Positions 37,716 to 49,900 of a stretch of DNA of 64,000 nt are shown here, in pieces. Origin of the DNA: Chaetorhynchus papuensis (Eukaryota > Chordata > Aves > Passeriformes > Rhipiduridae); assembly GCA_013396525.1 (NCBI GenBank), contig VWYX01000725.1, positions 310,001 through 374,000 on the forward strand. The letters run 5' to 3'. The notes beneath the pieces were generated by a model. It had not been told where the DNA came from. It saw nothing but the letters and a program-made list of their open reading frames with translations, and did not search any database. The position numbers and the translations under genes were made by a program. The number at the start of each line of letters is the position of its first letter. Position 1 is the stretch's first letter.

Positions 37716-39789
37716 TCATGCTTAGATGTTTGAAAGAAAATGGAAAAAAATACATTCAAAATCTTCTAAGGGGCATGCAACTTTGGGGATTTCCCAGGAA
37801 GTGATTGCCCTTTCTAATCTCAGCTATTTCTGCTAATTTCTAGAAGGCAGCAAAGCTGAGAAAAAGATGTCCTATGTAGCCAGAGACCTATAGCAGCCAT
37901 AAAGTGGGCAAGATATAAGTAATTTTTTCTTGTCTTACACTCAGTCATAAGCACACTAAAATAGTGTAACTGACCACAGTCTATAAGTGCTTTCTAACAC
38001 TGCTAATGCAGTTAACAGCATGGAAGCATTTTCACAGCTAAGCATAAATACATAAATAACATGTAGCTGCAAAGGGAGACCAAGGTTTAATTGCACAAAA
38101 GGGGGACAAAGACCATGTGAATCAACAGTTCAAGCTGTAAAAACTGCAATCAAAAACCAAGGATACAGAATAATCAGGAAAGATTTCTGGTGGACCGAGA
38201 AAAAATTTTGGTCCTGAAGAAATAAAGATAATAGGATCAGGAGCAGATGAGATTGCATCCCACATTTTTTGGTGGAGGAGAGCATGAATATTAAAAACAC
38301 ATGGTAACAGCAAGGAGAAATAGGGAAGGAAGAAGTCTACAACCATGGTTCCTGCTTCAGAGTCCAAATAGTTCCCGCACCTCTTCACCTCAGCTTCAGT
38401 AACTTAAGACTGTCAAGGACCACAGCCATGAGTATTTAACTTACATGGCAGCCGCTCAGTGGTACTGTGTACTCAAAGCTAATTTAGGATAAGGTGATTA
38501 GGGCCTAAGTGTTTGAATATGTAGTGATAATGGCTGATAATGATTAAGAACTTAACCACTGGCAATGTGTTGTTAATGAATGTCAATCTAGTTAAGCGTG
38601 GTTGTAAAGTTTGCAACTGGCCATATTTATCAGGTTTTCAAATCTTCCCATCGCAGCTACCTTAGGCTTCACTGTGTTAAGCAGTCACTGCTTATCAGGA
38701 CAGAGGCACTTAAAGCATCTCTGCTGGTTTTTCTCTTTAAAACCTAGAATTGATTTTCCATAGTTGAGAAATTACAGGAATGGAAGGATGAAGAGGTGAT
38801 TACCTGTTCTGAGCCAAAGAAATTGCACACAGCTTCATCAGAACCCAGATGCCAGTAGATATACACATTTATTTTGTGCAAATCTAGCTAGGAATCTGTA
38901 ACGTCCTGACTGTAACTTGGCACTTCCATGCATAATTTATGTTCTGTAAGCTCTGCATCAAGTCACTTGTGAGCTTTTCTGTTCTGTGATCCTAAGTCAC
39001 AACAGCTTATTATATTTTCTTGCTTTTCCTGTTTGCAGTACAAGCTCCAAATTCACAGATTAGATCAAAGTAGAGATGAAACAAAAATCCTCTTGAATTG
39101 ATTGCTATTAAAAAAAGTTGACTATATTACACTCTCTCTCGTCCCAGATCCACGTACTTCCGTATCATCAGTATGTCTGTGATCACTAATTTCTCTTTCA
39201 TTCAATTTTATACTGAGTCATGTAAATTTAGTCTGGCAGCCAGAATTGTTCTCACATGTGATTTCACAAGCCAGTGGAAAGTCCTGTGTACTGTTAATTT
39301 CTTCTAGAAAACTAAGGTTTTTCTTCAAGTCTTTCCCTTCATTGTTCTTCATGCTCAACCCTCATATCTTTTGGTATCTGAAAATATCTCCTTCCCCCCC
39401 TCTCCGAGAATGAGAGAGAAAGGCACAAATACTAAAATTCACACAGAAGAAAAAGCAGACTTGCTCCCTACCTCTTAGCAAGTTCTGACTGCTCCATCTC
39501 TCTTTTCTTAAAATAGCTGCAGTAAGATCATTGCCCCTCTTTTTCCCCGCCCCTTCCCTTGCACTGGAAAAGAAAGGAAGTTATCACTATGATAGGCTTT
39601 CCATAAATCAGAAGTCCACAGAAAGTGAGTGTTTCTAATTTCTCTTGTAAACAGACCTCAGAGAAAAGTTAGTTAAAATTGGTTACATAGCTAATATGAC
39701 ATTGATCTCGATATACAGGGGGGAAATGTCAGTGTGAATACCAGCATTTCTAATGTGTTTTATGGCTATAGCTCATTTCACCATTGCTG

Positions 39790-39885
39790 AAATCATAGAA
39801 TATGCTGATTTGGAAGGGACCCATGAGGATCATCAAGTCCAACTCCTGGCCCTGTGCAGGACACCCCAGGAATCAGCCCAATTCT
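39790..39885 (-). repeat. CR1 LINE, short 3' fragment
   Basis: AATCATAGAATATGCTGATT then TGGAAGGGACCCATGAGGAT and CATCAAGTCCAACTCCTGGC match the antisense CR1 3' end. The element stops after about 95 bp, so it is severely 5'-truncated. The intact ATCATAGAAT end suggests this copy is younger than the 28 kb one. Confidence 0.88.
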
Positions 39886-41136
39886 TCTTGTGTTTTAATA
39901 ACACATGAAAGTTGTGAGAAGTTTTTAAAATCATCATTTTCAATTTGTGTTTTGGCTTCAGCTGTGGAGAAAGAGTTCCATAAAATTTAGTTTGCAAAAA
40001 TTGCAGTGCATAGTGTAGTATCACCAGTGTGGCCAAAAATGTTTTCTTGAATGAAGGCACCAATAACTGCATTAATGACACAAAAGAATAAATTGGAAGG
40101 GGTTTGACAAAAATTAAAATTATAATATAATTTTAGTGAGAAAAAAAAGTGACCAATAAATGCAGACAGCTTCTTCATGTTTGTGAGGGACTGCTGGCGG
40201 GTTCCAGTTTTTGAGGCTGCTGTTGCCCTTTTATATGCAACTTTATATGCAACTTCAAAAACCTACTATTTGTACTGGAATTGGTCGCAGAGAATCTTTA
40301 CTCACAACTGAAATTAGCTGTCTTGTTGTAAATGGGCTTTCTAGTGTAACCTTTGGGTATGTGAGAGACTTGAGCTGGCAGGGCTGCACTAGGCACCAGT
40401 ATATGCAACTGTGTGTCTTTGCTTCTGAGTGATGTTGCTATGCTTTTGGAAGACCTCTCTGTCTGTATAGCATTTATACAGCTCAGTTGTCCTAAGTAAA
40501 ACATTTCAGTTTTTAATCATGAAACTCTAAAAGTAGCTTGTCTGGCAGGGTTACGGCATGAATACAAATGTGTGACTATGGTCAGAGGAAGAGTGATTAG
40601 TGTCACAATGCTGGACACCCTTACAAAGGTTGCTTGTTTTCTTTTTAAAGACTGCTGTCAGTAATGAGAGGCTCACATGTACAGGACTATGAAATAACAT
40701 TTGATTTTAAGTACATACTTCTGTGCTAACGTGATTAAATGCCCGCTTGTGTTCATATATATTGGTAGATGTAGACACCAATATAGTGTGTGGGGTTAGA
40801 TATGTATGTGTGTATTTCAGTATATGTGTGTGCATGCAGTGGTTGAATTATGATGTAGTATGAGGCATAGGTACAAAAGTGATGCTTGGACTCCAGATTT
40901 TGTCAAAGTTGAACCAGAGCTTCCTGTGTAGACACATATATGCTCACAATAAATGTATTGAGTAAATGTTAGGCTTTTTCCTTTTTTTTTTTTTTAATAG
41001 TACATTGAATTGGTTTTATATCAAAGGAGAAAAAAACCCCAAACCTACAGAATACTTAGTGCCTGCTTTCATTTCAACTTTACTGTAGTTCTTTAATGTG
41101 TGTTAGTCAACTTTGTCTTCTGATTTTTCTTTCTAG

Positions 41137-41538
41137 ATGGTGTAAAAGAATCTCAGTTGCCCAATCAAGATGAACAGAATGGCTTTCTTCAACAAGAAAA
41201 TAGAACATTCATTTTTTAGGATTATATTTACAACATGAAGCATTTAGCAGTAGCTGTCTTTGAGAACATTCATCTATGACCTGAAATGTCCTGATCCTGG
41301 GAAAAAATGAGATTCCATTAATTAAGTCTATAATTTTTAAATGCATTTTCATGACTAATTATATTTGCTTATGCAGAACATGGATACCGAATTCATAAAC
41401 CAGAGATTATTTTAACACATGCATACATGTTGTTTTACATTCAGTATACAAGATACATAATTTTAATCAAATCTTAAATAATCTTTTAAATTATCTATAT
41501 TTATTAATAAATGAAGTCTTGGCAAGAATTTATCATCC
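41137..41538 (+). other. ZBED4: ZBED4 exon 2 leader with several uORFs
   Basis: Sequence between the best acceptor (AG at 41135-41136) and the coding start. It opens directly with ATGGTGTAA, a two-codon uORF. Further short uORFs follow, including 41,170-41,220 (16 codons) and 41,236-41,280 (14 codons), and several more before 41,539. If transcribed as drawn, the leader should strongly reduce scanning to the main start. A more distal acceptor, for example TTATGCAG near 41,377, would remove some of them. Confidence 0.45.
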
Positions 41539-44500
41539 ATGGACATGAGTAAAGCAGATTCCCCCGGAATGGATGATAATTTTGTATTAGGTAAAATCAA
41601 TAACTTGAAAGTAGAGCAAGAAGACGACAGCATTAACTGTACTCTGGAAAGAACGGATATAAAGACAGAACGAGATGATTTCAGACATGCAGACAGCAGT
41701 GATGAACAGGAGGACAAAGAAAAGACCTTCATTACCAACAACCCTGGCAAATATTTGTCTACAGAAAATGAAGATGATTATGGATCTCTTTTTTCTCAGT
41801 ATAGTAATACGCTGTACGATGTAGCAATGGAAGCTGTGACACAAAGCCTCCTTTCTAGCAGAAACATAAGCTCCAGAAAAAAGTCACCTGCTTGGAACCA
41901 TTTTTTTATATCTCCTAGAGATAGCACTAAAGCAATATGTATGTACTGTATGAAAGAATTTAGCAGGGGTAAAAATGAAAAGGACCTGAGTACAAGTTGT
42001 CTCATGAGACATGTGAGGAGAGCACATCCCACTGTACTAATTCAAGAAAATGGAACTATGCCAGGTATATCTTCGTTTTCTTCATCTGCATTATTGCTGC
42101 CCCATCAATCTGCAGATGTTGGAGATCTGAGTTCTATGTTATCCCCCATAAAACTGGTCAAGAAAATGGCTTCTAAAATACCATCTCCAGATCAAATAAT
42201 GGAGGAATCTGTTTCTATTGTTTCATCTGAAGAAATACCAGATCTCTCAGTTTCTGAAAAGTGCAGCAAAGAAGAAGTCATGGTTGGTTCATCTCCACAG
42301 CAAGCCAACAACCAATATGATGACACTGTTGAGAATGTAGCAGAAAAAACAGTTGTAATTCCAAAGAGTGCATCAGGTTCCAGAAGGAGATCTGCTGTCT
42401 GGAAACACTTTTATTTGTCACCTCTAGATAATTCTAAAGCTGTTTGCATCCACTGCATGAATGAATTCAGTAGAGGAAAAAATGGAAAAGACCTAGGAAC
42501 GAGTTGTTTAATAAGACACATGTGGAGAGCCCATCGTTCCATTGTCCTGCAAGAGAATGGGGGTGGTACCAGCATACCACCTCTCTACACCGCACCTCCT
42601 ACTCTCTTGCCTTCTTTACTACCATCAGATAGCGATCTGAATTCTATGTCATCCTCTCCTGGAAAACTAATGAAAGAACCAACTTCTGTTTCCTCTTCTC
42701 CAGACAGAATCTCTGAGGAGATCCATACTAATATCACTTCTGGAGATGCTCTAGTGGAAGACTCAATGCTGTCATCTTCCGATGATATAGGTGAAGTCTC
42801 CTTTGTTTCATCTCCTGAAAAACAGTGTGAGGGATTAGGTCCACTAATATTTGAACCTACTGCTGTGTTTCAGCAAAATAAAAGGATTATGAAAAGGCTT
42901 AAGTCAGAAGTCTGGCACCACTTTTCACTCTCACCTGCAGACAGTCTAAAAGCAGTATGTAGATACTGCAGTTGTATGATAAGTCGGGGTAAGAAAGGAG
43001 ATGTGGGCACAAGCTGCTTAATGAGACATCTGTACAGACGTCATCCTGATGTAATTGGAAACCAAAAAAGCTTCCTTGATGTGAGTTTGGCAAATTCTCC
43101 TTACGCCACTTTGGCTTCTGCAGAATGTTCATCCTCAAAGTTGACTGACTTGCCTACAATGGTTACACATGATAATCAAATTATATTTCCTGTTAATAGT
43201 AAGAAGACCTCAAAACTGTGGAATCACTTTTCAATTTGTTCTGCAGATTCAACAAAAGTAATATGTACACACTGTGGACGTATAATAAGTAGGGGGAAAA
43301 AGCCAACAAACCTAGGCACAAGTTGCCTTCTAAGACATTTGCAGCGGTTTCATAACAATGTCTTGAAAACTGATGTCCCAGAGACAGTATTATCCTCATC
43401 TACGGATAATCACATGCCACTCCGCACAGAATTACTAGGATCTTCAAATTTTGATGAAACCAATGACAAGTTTTGTGACTCTCACCCAGTTGCCAAAAAA
43501 ATCACAAGTCTTGTAGCTGAAATGATTGCACTTGACCTTCAGCCATATTCTTTTGTAGACAACATTGGCTTTAACAGGCTGCTTGAATATTTGCAACCTC
43601 AGTATTCTTTACCTTCTCCATCTTACTTTTCTAGGACAGCAATTCCAGATATGTATGATAATGTAAAACAAATAATTATTTCACATCTTAAAGAGGCCGA
43701 AAGTGGAGTGATCCATTTTACATCTGGAATATGGATGAGCAACCAAACACGAGAGTACCTAACCCTGACTGCTCACTGGGTAACATTTGAGTCTTCATTT
43801 CGACCACAGTGTGAGGATTACCATTGTTCAGCACTATTAAATGTATCTCAGATCGATTGCGACTACAATGGAATCAGTATTCAAAAGCAATTAGAATACT
43901 GGTGGGAAACATGGATTACTTCCATTGGACTTCAGATTGGGATTACTGTTACTGATAATCAGAGTATAGAGAAAACTTTAAATGAAGGTGATCATTCAAG
44001 TGTACAATGTTTTAGTCACACTGTTAATGTAATTGTAAATGAGGCCATTAAAAGCCAGAGAATGGTTCAGAATTTGCTTAGTATTGCAAGAAAGATCTGT
44101 GAACGCGTCCATCGGTCAGCAAAAGCAAAAGAGAAGTTAGCTGAGTTGCAAAAAGAGTATGAGTTGCCTCAGCATCAGCTAATACAAGATGTTCCATCCA
44201 AGTGGAATACATCATTTCATATGCTTGAACGTCTTATTGAACAGAAAAGAGCAATTGATGAAATGTCCATAGAGTGCAGCTTTCGGGAGCTAATAAGCTG
44301 TGATCAGTGGGAAGTCATGCAGTCGGTGTGTCACGCTCTCAAACCTTTCGAAGCTGCAAGTAGGGAGATGAGTACACACATGTCTACTCTAAGCCAAGTG
44401 ATTCCAATGATTCATATACTTAACAGAAAAATAGAAATGCTGTTTGAGGAAACTATGGGCATAGATACTATGCTGAAATCTTTGAAAGAAGCTATGGTGA

Positions 44501-45057
44501 GTAGATTGTCCTCCACACTTCATGATCCAAGGTACATTTTTGCTACACTTCTGGATCCCCGGTATAAAACATCATTATTTACAGAAGAGGAGGCTGAACA
44601 ATACAAACAAGACTTAATCAGGGAGCTGGAAATAATGAGTTCTACCTCAGATGATGATAAACCTGTTTCCAATGGATGTGATATAGGTTCACCATCTACA
44701 AATTCGTATGGGGAAGATAATCTTTGGTCACTCATGGGTGACATGAAGAAAACAAAAGACCTGAAAGAGAGAGCAAAGTTACCGGAGGAAATGGTGCTTT
44801 CTTACTTGGAGGAAGAAGTGCTTGAGCATAACTGTGATCCTCTAACTTACTGGAACTTTAAGAAGTCATCTTGGCCAGTACTGTCAAAATTGGCTGTCAG
44901 GTTCTTGGGTTGTCCACCAAGCATTGTTCCTTCAGAGAGATTGTTCAGTACATCCAATGAAAGCAACAACTTTAGTCAGTCAAGGTTAATGATTGAACAC
45001 TTTGAAAAGCTTATCTTTTTGAAAGTGAATCTTCCTTTAATATACTTCCAGTATTGA
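41539..45057 (+). CDS. ZBED4: ZBED4, four-BED-finger hAT-derived protein
   Basis: Complete 1172-residue protein in a single exon, close to the length I recall for human ZBED4. ZBED4 is a nuclear DNA-binding protein derived from a hAT transposase; a retinal role is reported for mammals. Four BED zinc fingers follow in order: W119 with C134/C137/H158/H163, W288 with C303/C306/H327/H332, W459 with C474/C477/H497/H502, and W561 with C576/C579/H600/H605. Ser-rich acidic linkers separate the first three. Residues about 645-1050 form the RNase H-like transposase core and about 1085-1170 the hAT C-terminal dimerisation region, ending PLIYFQY. The first catalytic Asp is replaced (TSGIWMS, G730), while TDN (D806) and SERLF (E1133) remain, so it should be inactive as a transposase. 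The start at 41,539 has T at -3; Met3 (41,545) and Met11 (41,569) are alternatives with better contexts. There is no frameshift. Its neighbours BRD1 and ALG12 confirm the locus. Confidence 0.97.
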   Translation: MDMSKADSPGMDDNFVLGKINNLKVEQEDDSINCTLERTDIKTERDDFRHADSSDEQEDKEKTFITNNPGKYLSTENEDDYGSLFSQYSNTLYDVAMEAVTQSLLSSRNISSRKKSPAWNHFFISPRDSTKAICMYCMKEFSRGKNEKDLSTSCLMRHVRRAHPTVLIQENGTMPGISSFSSSALLLPHQSADVGDLSSMLSPIKLVKKMASKIPSPDQIMEESVSIVSSEEIPDLSVSEKCSKEEVMVGSSPQQANNQYDDTVENVAEKTVVIPKSASGSRRRSAVWKHFYLSPLDNSKAVCIHCMNEFSRGKNGKDLGTSCLIRHMWRAHRSIVLQENGGGTSIPPLYTAPPTLLPSLLPSDSDLNSMSSSPGKLMKEPTSVSSSPDRISEEIHTNITSGDALVEDSMLSSSDDIGEVSFVSSPEKQCEGLGPLIFEPTAVFQQNKRIMKRLKSEVWHHFSLSPADSLKAVCRYCSCMISRGKKGDVGTSCLMRHLYRRHPDVIGNQKSFLDVSLANSPYATLASAECSSSKLTDLPTMVTHDNQIIFPVNSKKTSKLWNHFSICSADSTKVICTHCGRIISRGKKPTNLGTSCLLRHLQRFHNNVLKTDVPETVLSSSTDNHMPLRTELLGSSNFDETNDKFCDSHPVAKKITSLVAEMIALDLQPYSFVDNIGFNRLLEYLQPQYSLPSPSYFSRTAIPDMYDNVKQIIISHLKEAESGVIHFTSGIWMSNQTREYLTLTAHWVTFESSFRPQCEDYHCSALLNVSQIDCDYNGISIQKQLEYWWETWITSIGLQIGITVTDNQSIEKTLNEGDHSSVQCFSHTVNVIVNEAIKSQRMVQNLLSIARKICERVHRSAKAKEKLAELQKEYELPQHQLIQDVPSKWNTSFHMLERLIEQKRAIDEMSIECSFRELISCDQWEVMQSVCHALKPFEAASREMSTHMSTLSQVIPMIHILNRKIEMLFEETMGIDTMLKSLKEAMVSRLSSTLHDPRYIFATLLDPRYKTSLFTEEEAEQYKQDLIRELEIMSSTSDDDKPVSNGCDIGSPSTNSYGEDNLWSLMGDMKKTKDLKERAKLPEEMVLSYLEEEVLEHNCDPLTYWNFKKSSWPVLSKLAVRFLGCPPSIVPSERLFSTSNESNNFSQSRLMIEHFEKLIFLKVNLPLIYFQY

Positions 45058-46900
45058 AACTAATGAACAAACTGCTAGACTAAATCTGTTGTTGCTCACT
45101 GGATATTAACTATCTATAACTCAGATTTTTAAATTGCTCCAGTAGGGGCCATGTATGACATCTAATCAGTGACTATAATTCCAAATTTTAGGTTCATTTT
45201 TTCAGCTTTCAATATGTCTACATGTGCCTTATTCATAGTACTTCAGGCCAGATATTGTATATATGTTTTTTAAAAGTTCACACTAGAGATAGCCTGTCTC
45301 GTCAAATTATACAAAATTATGTAGGTTTTAATCCATAATTGTAAATGAACTTTAAAAAGCTCAGTCATTTGTTTTAATAGAATGGCAAAAAAAAAAAAGA
45401 TGTAAACAGTTCTATTCTGTAGTTTTTTATTCAATTATTATGTAAAAACCATAAACCAGGTACTGTATTTTAGTTGAACATTGCTTTAATTGCAAGAAAA
45501 CAGGTTTTGTAGTTGTCAAAAGAAAGCTGTACATGAAAGACGGGGTTCAAGCTGTCTTTTTATCATATGGTGTTTTTAACTGCAAGCCCTAAAGTACTTA
45601 AAGGATTAAGAAGAGTTATTGAGGAAGATGTGTTTACAGGAGAATGTTGACTTAATAGCTGAAAATAAATCTTAAATTTAAGATGAGATGGAATTATACA
45701 GCAATCAGTAGTAAAACTTCCCATTCTGGGTTCTCCTGTTCAGGTTTTACATTTTTAATGAATTACAGAAATATTCTGGGTATTTATAAAAGGTCTTTGG
45801 AAGTTCTCTCAAAGTTTGTGAATTAATGCTTGTTATTTAATGCCGTGTACAAAAAAGGCAAGAAACTTACCACGAAGACTCTAATGTCATTCTGAAGCCT
45901 TTTCTGATCTTTAGTGCATCAAAACTATAAGGTCCCTATTGTAAAAATTGAGCCCTTACTCCTAATGTAATTTCAATTGTGTAGAACAGCCTGTCTTAAA
46001 GCTCCTAGTACAGAAATAACTGATCTTCTGGTTTTCAGTAATAGCCTTATGGATATGGTGCACTGCTTAGAACTTTATGTAGTAGGGTTGATTCTTAACT
46101 GTTGGTGTCCATCAGGCAAATGGGATATAGAGCCCTTAAAACTTCAAATAAGATGGAAAAAATAGCCAGCATTTTAATTTGAAAGGAACATTCTCCTTAG
46201 TTTAACTCTAGAAAGATTCATCTTTTCATTTCAGTTTTCATTGAATACATTTTTGGGAAACAAGTCATCATTTGCCTATGACCTTTTAGAAAAGTTGTAG
46301 CTTTGTTAAAATACTTTACCTATGCCTAATCTAATTTTGCATTTACTATGTTTTAGTGTATTTATAAATGGTGAACTCCGTTTCTGAAATTAAACATTTT
46401 ATTTGCAATTTTCCAGTGGTGGTCAACACTGCCTTTTATTTTCAGATGGATTTAAGACAACCGTTGAATAAAAATCAATTCAAACAATTGTAATCATAAA
46501 TACACCACAGAACAAGCTATGTGAAAGTATGGGTTTTTCATTTAGCTCTTTGGACTTGAGCCTGGATTCTGGTTCCTTTCATTTTCCAAAAGCTGTTTTA
46601 ACCTCAGGAAAATTTGCTGCATTACTTCACAAGTGGCTCTGGTTTCCATGTTCCTTTTCGCTAAACATTTTATGGTTTCAGGTATTTCATGTGTTATTCC
46701 ATCATGTTATGTTTATACCTGTACTGTTTAAGTAAATCACTACATAGTATACTTGGGAAAGACTAATACTGCTTTTTTCCCTGCAGTATTTTAAAATATG
46801 TTTACTTCTATCAACAGTCAGCACCTCTTTGTTCTTCTAGGGTTAAATGAGAACAGCACACATTTTTTTCTGCAGTAATAAAACAATGTTCTAGTTTATA
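45058..46900 (+). other. ZBED4: ZBED4 3' untranslated region (end estimated)
   Basis: AT-rich sequence directly after the TGA stop, without another recognisable gene. AATAAA signals lie at 45664-45669, 46467-46472 and 46877-46882, with another at 47620-47625. The third is followed by a T/GT-rich stretch and is a reasonable main site. The end is inferred and alternative polyadenylation is likely. Confidence 0.5.
46877..46882 (+). terminator. ZBED4: Candidate ZBED4 poly(A) signal
   Basis: AATAAA about 1.8 kb after the ZBED4 stop, followed by TTCTAGTTTATATA. The alternatives upstream (45664, 46467) are equally canonical hexamers, so this choice is tentative. Confidence 0.35.
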
Positions 46901-49900
46901 TATAGCTGGAAGTAAGTGAGTTTGAAGCAGCGTATTGGGAAACATGTTTAAATGGTTACTGGTTAATTATTATCTCAATTTTTCCCCCTACATTTTAACT
47001 GTGAATATAACCTTGACCCTTGTAAAGGAGATTTTTAATCTCCAAACCAGTGGAGAGGAGAGAGGATTAAAAAAACCCTTCTTTTTAAACAGGTGATACA
47101 ATTTTCACTCAAGGCTTGAATGTAAATACAGCCTATGACTTAAAGCATTTTGGAGTCGCATCAAACGGGGAGGAATGCTGGCAGTGAACAAGCTTACCTG
47201 AAAATCACAGTTCTCTGGACACAAGCATCTTGGCTCCTCTGAAGGGAGTCTCTGCTGTAGCTCCTATCAAACTCCCTGTGTGGAAAGTTGTGGTGAAGGC
47301 ATTTTGTAGCCCCAAATCTGCTTCTTACTCAAACAGATAATTAATTGTGTAGTCATGCCTTTTGTCAAAACTTGCTCAGAACACAAGGCCTAGTCACCGT
47401 TTTCAAAAGCAAAAATTTATCAGTTGAAGTTAGTCTATTTTATTTGTACATGTGATTTTCCTTTTTTGGTTTGGTTTGGTTTTTTTAAGGGCTTAGTTCT
47501 TAAGACCACACTGTTTCAGTGTCAGCTTAGTTAAGAATTAATTAAAGGCTTATGTTAGAATTTTTTTGAAGATAATACGCAGGCCCAAAAGACCTTAAAA
47601 TTGAAACACTTAATTCTTAAATAAAAATTCTTAAATAAAAATAAGGGAAACTGAGGACATGAAGTTGCTGTTTTCAGTTGTAAGCCTTGATCCTTCTGGA
47701 GGAGTTACAGGAGCATCTCCTTCAGTTCAGGAACTGCTGCCTGTGAGAAAAGAATGACTCCAAAATAAGGGCTGAAAACTTTCATTGAAGCTTGAGGTAA
47801 GTTGCTGAGCGACTGTGTTTTGTGTTGGGTTTGCTTTATTATTTTTAATGTAAATTCTCAGTGATTGCTAAAATTTTAGGTTTTTACAACCCTTCTCATA
47901 TTTGTAATAGACAGGATCCCCCCTATTTTTACAGTGCTTTCCCTCAGACTAATAAAGCTGTAAACAGTGGGAGTTCCCATCAACTGGAGTTCCTGCTGCA
48001 CCAATCCCGAGGGCAGCAGACAGTTCCCTAATGCATAATATGGTGACCCTGCAACAGTGATACTTAAACAGATAATTTCAGTACATTAGCAACTTCAGAA
48101 ATAAATTTAGCAAGCAGACTTTTTTTCAGTGTTAGCATAGAAAGTAGAGTATAGATGATAACTGGTCATCATAAAAATCTTAAAACTTTTGCTTCTTTTA
48201 AAAGTAGGGAGGTGTAATAACTATAAACTGCAGCAAGAAATAGTTTGTAGTAATAAAGGTAGGAAGGGGAAGAAGTCGAGATCTGCAACAGCCTTTTCAA
48301 AGAACTCAGATCTTGTGAAGGGTATATAATGGAAAGTATCTACTGAGGTGTATATTAGGCTCCAGAAACCTGAGATAATGCTTCCCCCACATTTGCCTCT
48401 TCATATGTGGCCTCCTTCCCTACCCACCAAGTCCAAGTCAAGGAAAAGTGTTTGCCGAATTTAGTCAGTGAGCACTTACTAGGAATACTCATAGTTTCCC
48501 CTTGCTCCCCAAAAGTAGCTTCTGAATTTATAAAGAACTGAAATCTCAACTAGAGCATCTTCAACACCAACATAAGGATGTAATTGATTGAATTGATGAC
48601 AGCTCAGAGTAGGTGTTTATAGTTGTTGAGATCTGTGCCTTAAAGTAACTTTTTTTTTCTGCCACTATGCAGGGCTGACTATATTAAACTTTCATTTTGG
48701 TACCTCCAAACATAAGAAAACTAAATATACATATATATAATATACAATTAACAAATAACACTTAACTAGATTTTATAAACTAAGCATTTTCACAAACATA
48801 TTCATCTTTTGCTTCATTCTTAGCAACAAGAAATTCTTTACCTTCTTGGTTTCATTGCAAAGCTGACCCAAAAGTGATTTCATTAAATGAGTATGCCAAC
48901 CAGAAACAGTAACCACGGTGATGTCCCCAACTCGAGCATCAGCCTGGGTTCTAAGGAGTGAATCTTTGTCTGAGCAGTCCCTGACTCTTACTTAATCTCT
49001 GAACCAATGCCTTCTTCCAGCTTCTCAAGTTGGCAATTTTAAAGGAAAAGGGAGACTTCATTTCAGGCAGCATTTTTACCTTATACTTGGCACAAACCGA
49101 CAAATGATGCCTTGGTACAGAACCAAGGGCAGTTGTAGCTGAAATAAAGCAAAATTGGTGAAAGACTGCCCATGACAGTAAGATGTAGAATTGCAGAGGA
49201 AACACTGGCTGCCCTTTCTATCATAAACAAAGGTCTGAAATGAGCAACCAAAAGTAGTAGTAGTTGCTCATGTTTATCTAAAGAGCTGATCTAAAATAAG
49301 TAGCTGCATACAAAATGGACCAATTGCACTTAGAAATCATATATATTTAAATAGGAAATGAAGAAAACCTTTGTAGAGGTATTTTTTATTTAGCTTAAGG
49401 ATTTTTGCAAATACCCTTTTAATCTTTGGTGTCCCATGTTAAGCAGATAGTGATACGTTTCATGTATCACTGTTAACAGCCTCTTAACATTAGTCTTGGT
49501 ATAGTTGAGACTAATTATGTAACCAGCCCACTGAGATAGCTGTGGCTAAACCCTCTTGCTTACATCAGTGATAAACTCAGCTTGTTGACAAGTTTTCTTG
49601 CAAACAGAAAATGAAGTCACTTGTACAAGAAAGAGCCTTTGAATACTAAGAAGGAAAGCCCTTTGAGGGTGGCAGTAGAAGGGGAGTATTTAAAAATGAG
49701 CACAGGTAGTAAAGGAAGGGAAGCGACACTAGGCTGTAATTTCTGGAATTTCTGTATGTTATGAAAAAATGCTGTCAGATGCAAGGGAAACACTTTCTTG
49801 CATTGAAATTGATACAGCAAACCAATGCTAAGACCTTGTATCAGTTTTCAAGCTCCTTACCATTATGGGAAGAACTATAAGTATTCAGGAAAATAAGAAT

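Larger units (their letters stand above)
20586..41136 (+). other. ZBED4: ZBED4 intron 1
   Basis: About 20.5 kb of mostly AT-rich intron, from the donor at 20586 to an acceptor before the coding exon. The best candidate is TTTTTCTTTCTAG ending at 41136; a second is the T-rich tract ending AG at 41000. It contains CR1 fragments at about 28,018-28,390, 37,389-37,715 and 39,790-39,885, a MITE-like relic at about 25,925-26,048, a MIR-like fragment at 33,690-33,732 and microsatellites. Open frames of 60-95 codons here (for example 30,170-30,457 and 33,153-33,443) have no recognisable family and I do not call them. Confidence 0.65.

Noticed and set aside
41463..44744. Several minus-strand open frames across ZBED4
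   Set aside because: They are antisense shadows of the 1172-codon reading frame.
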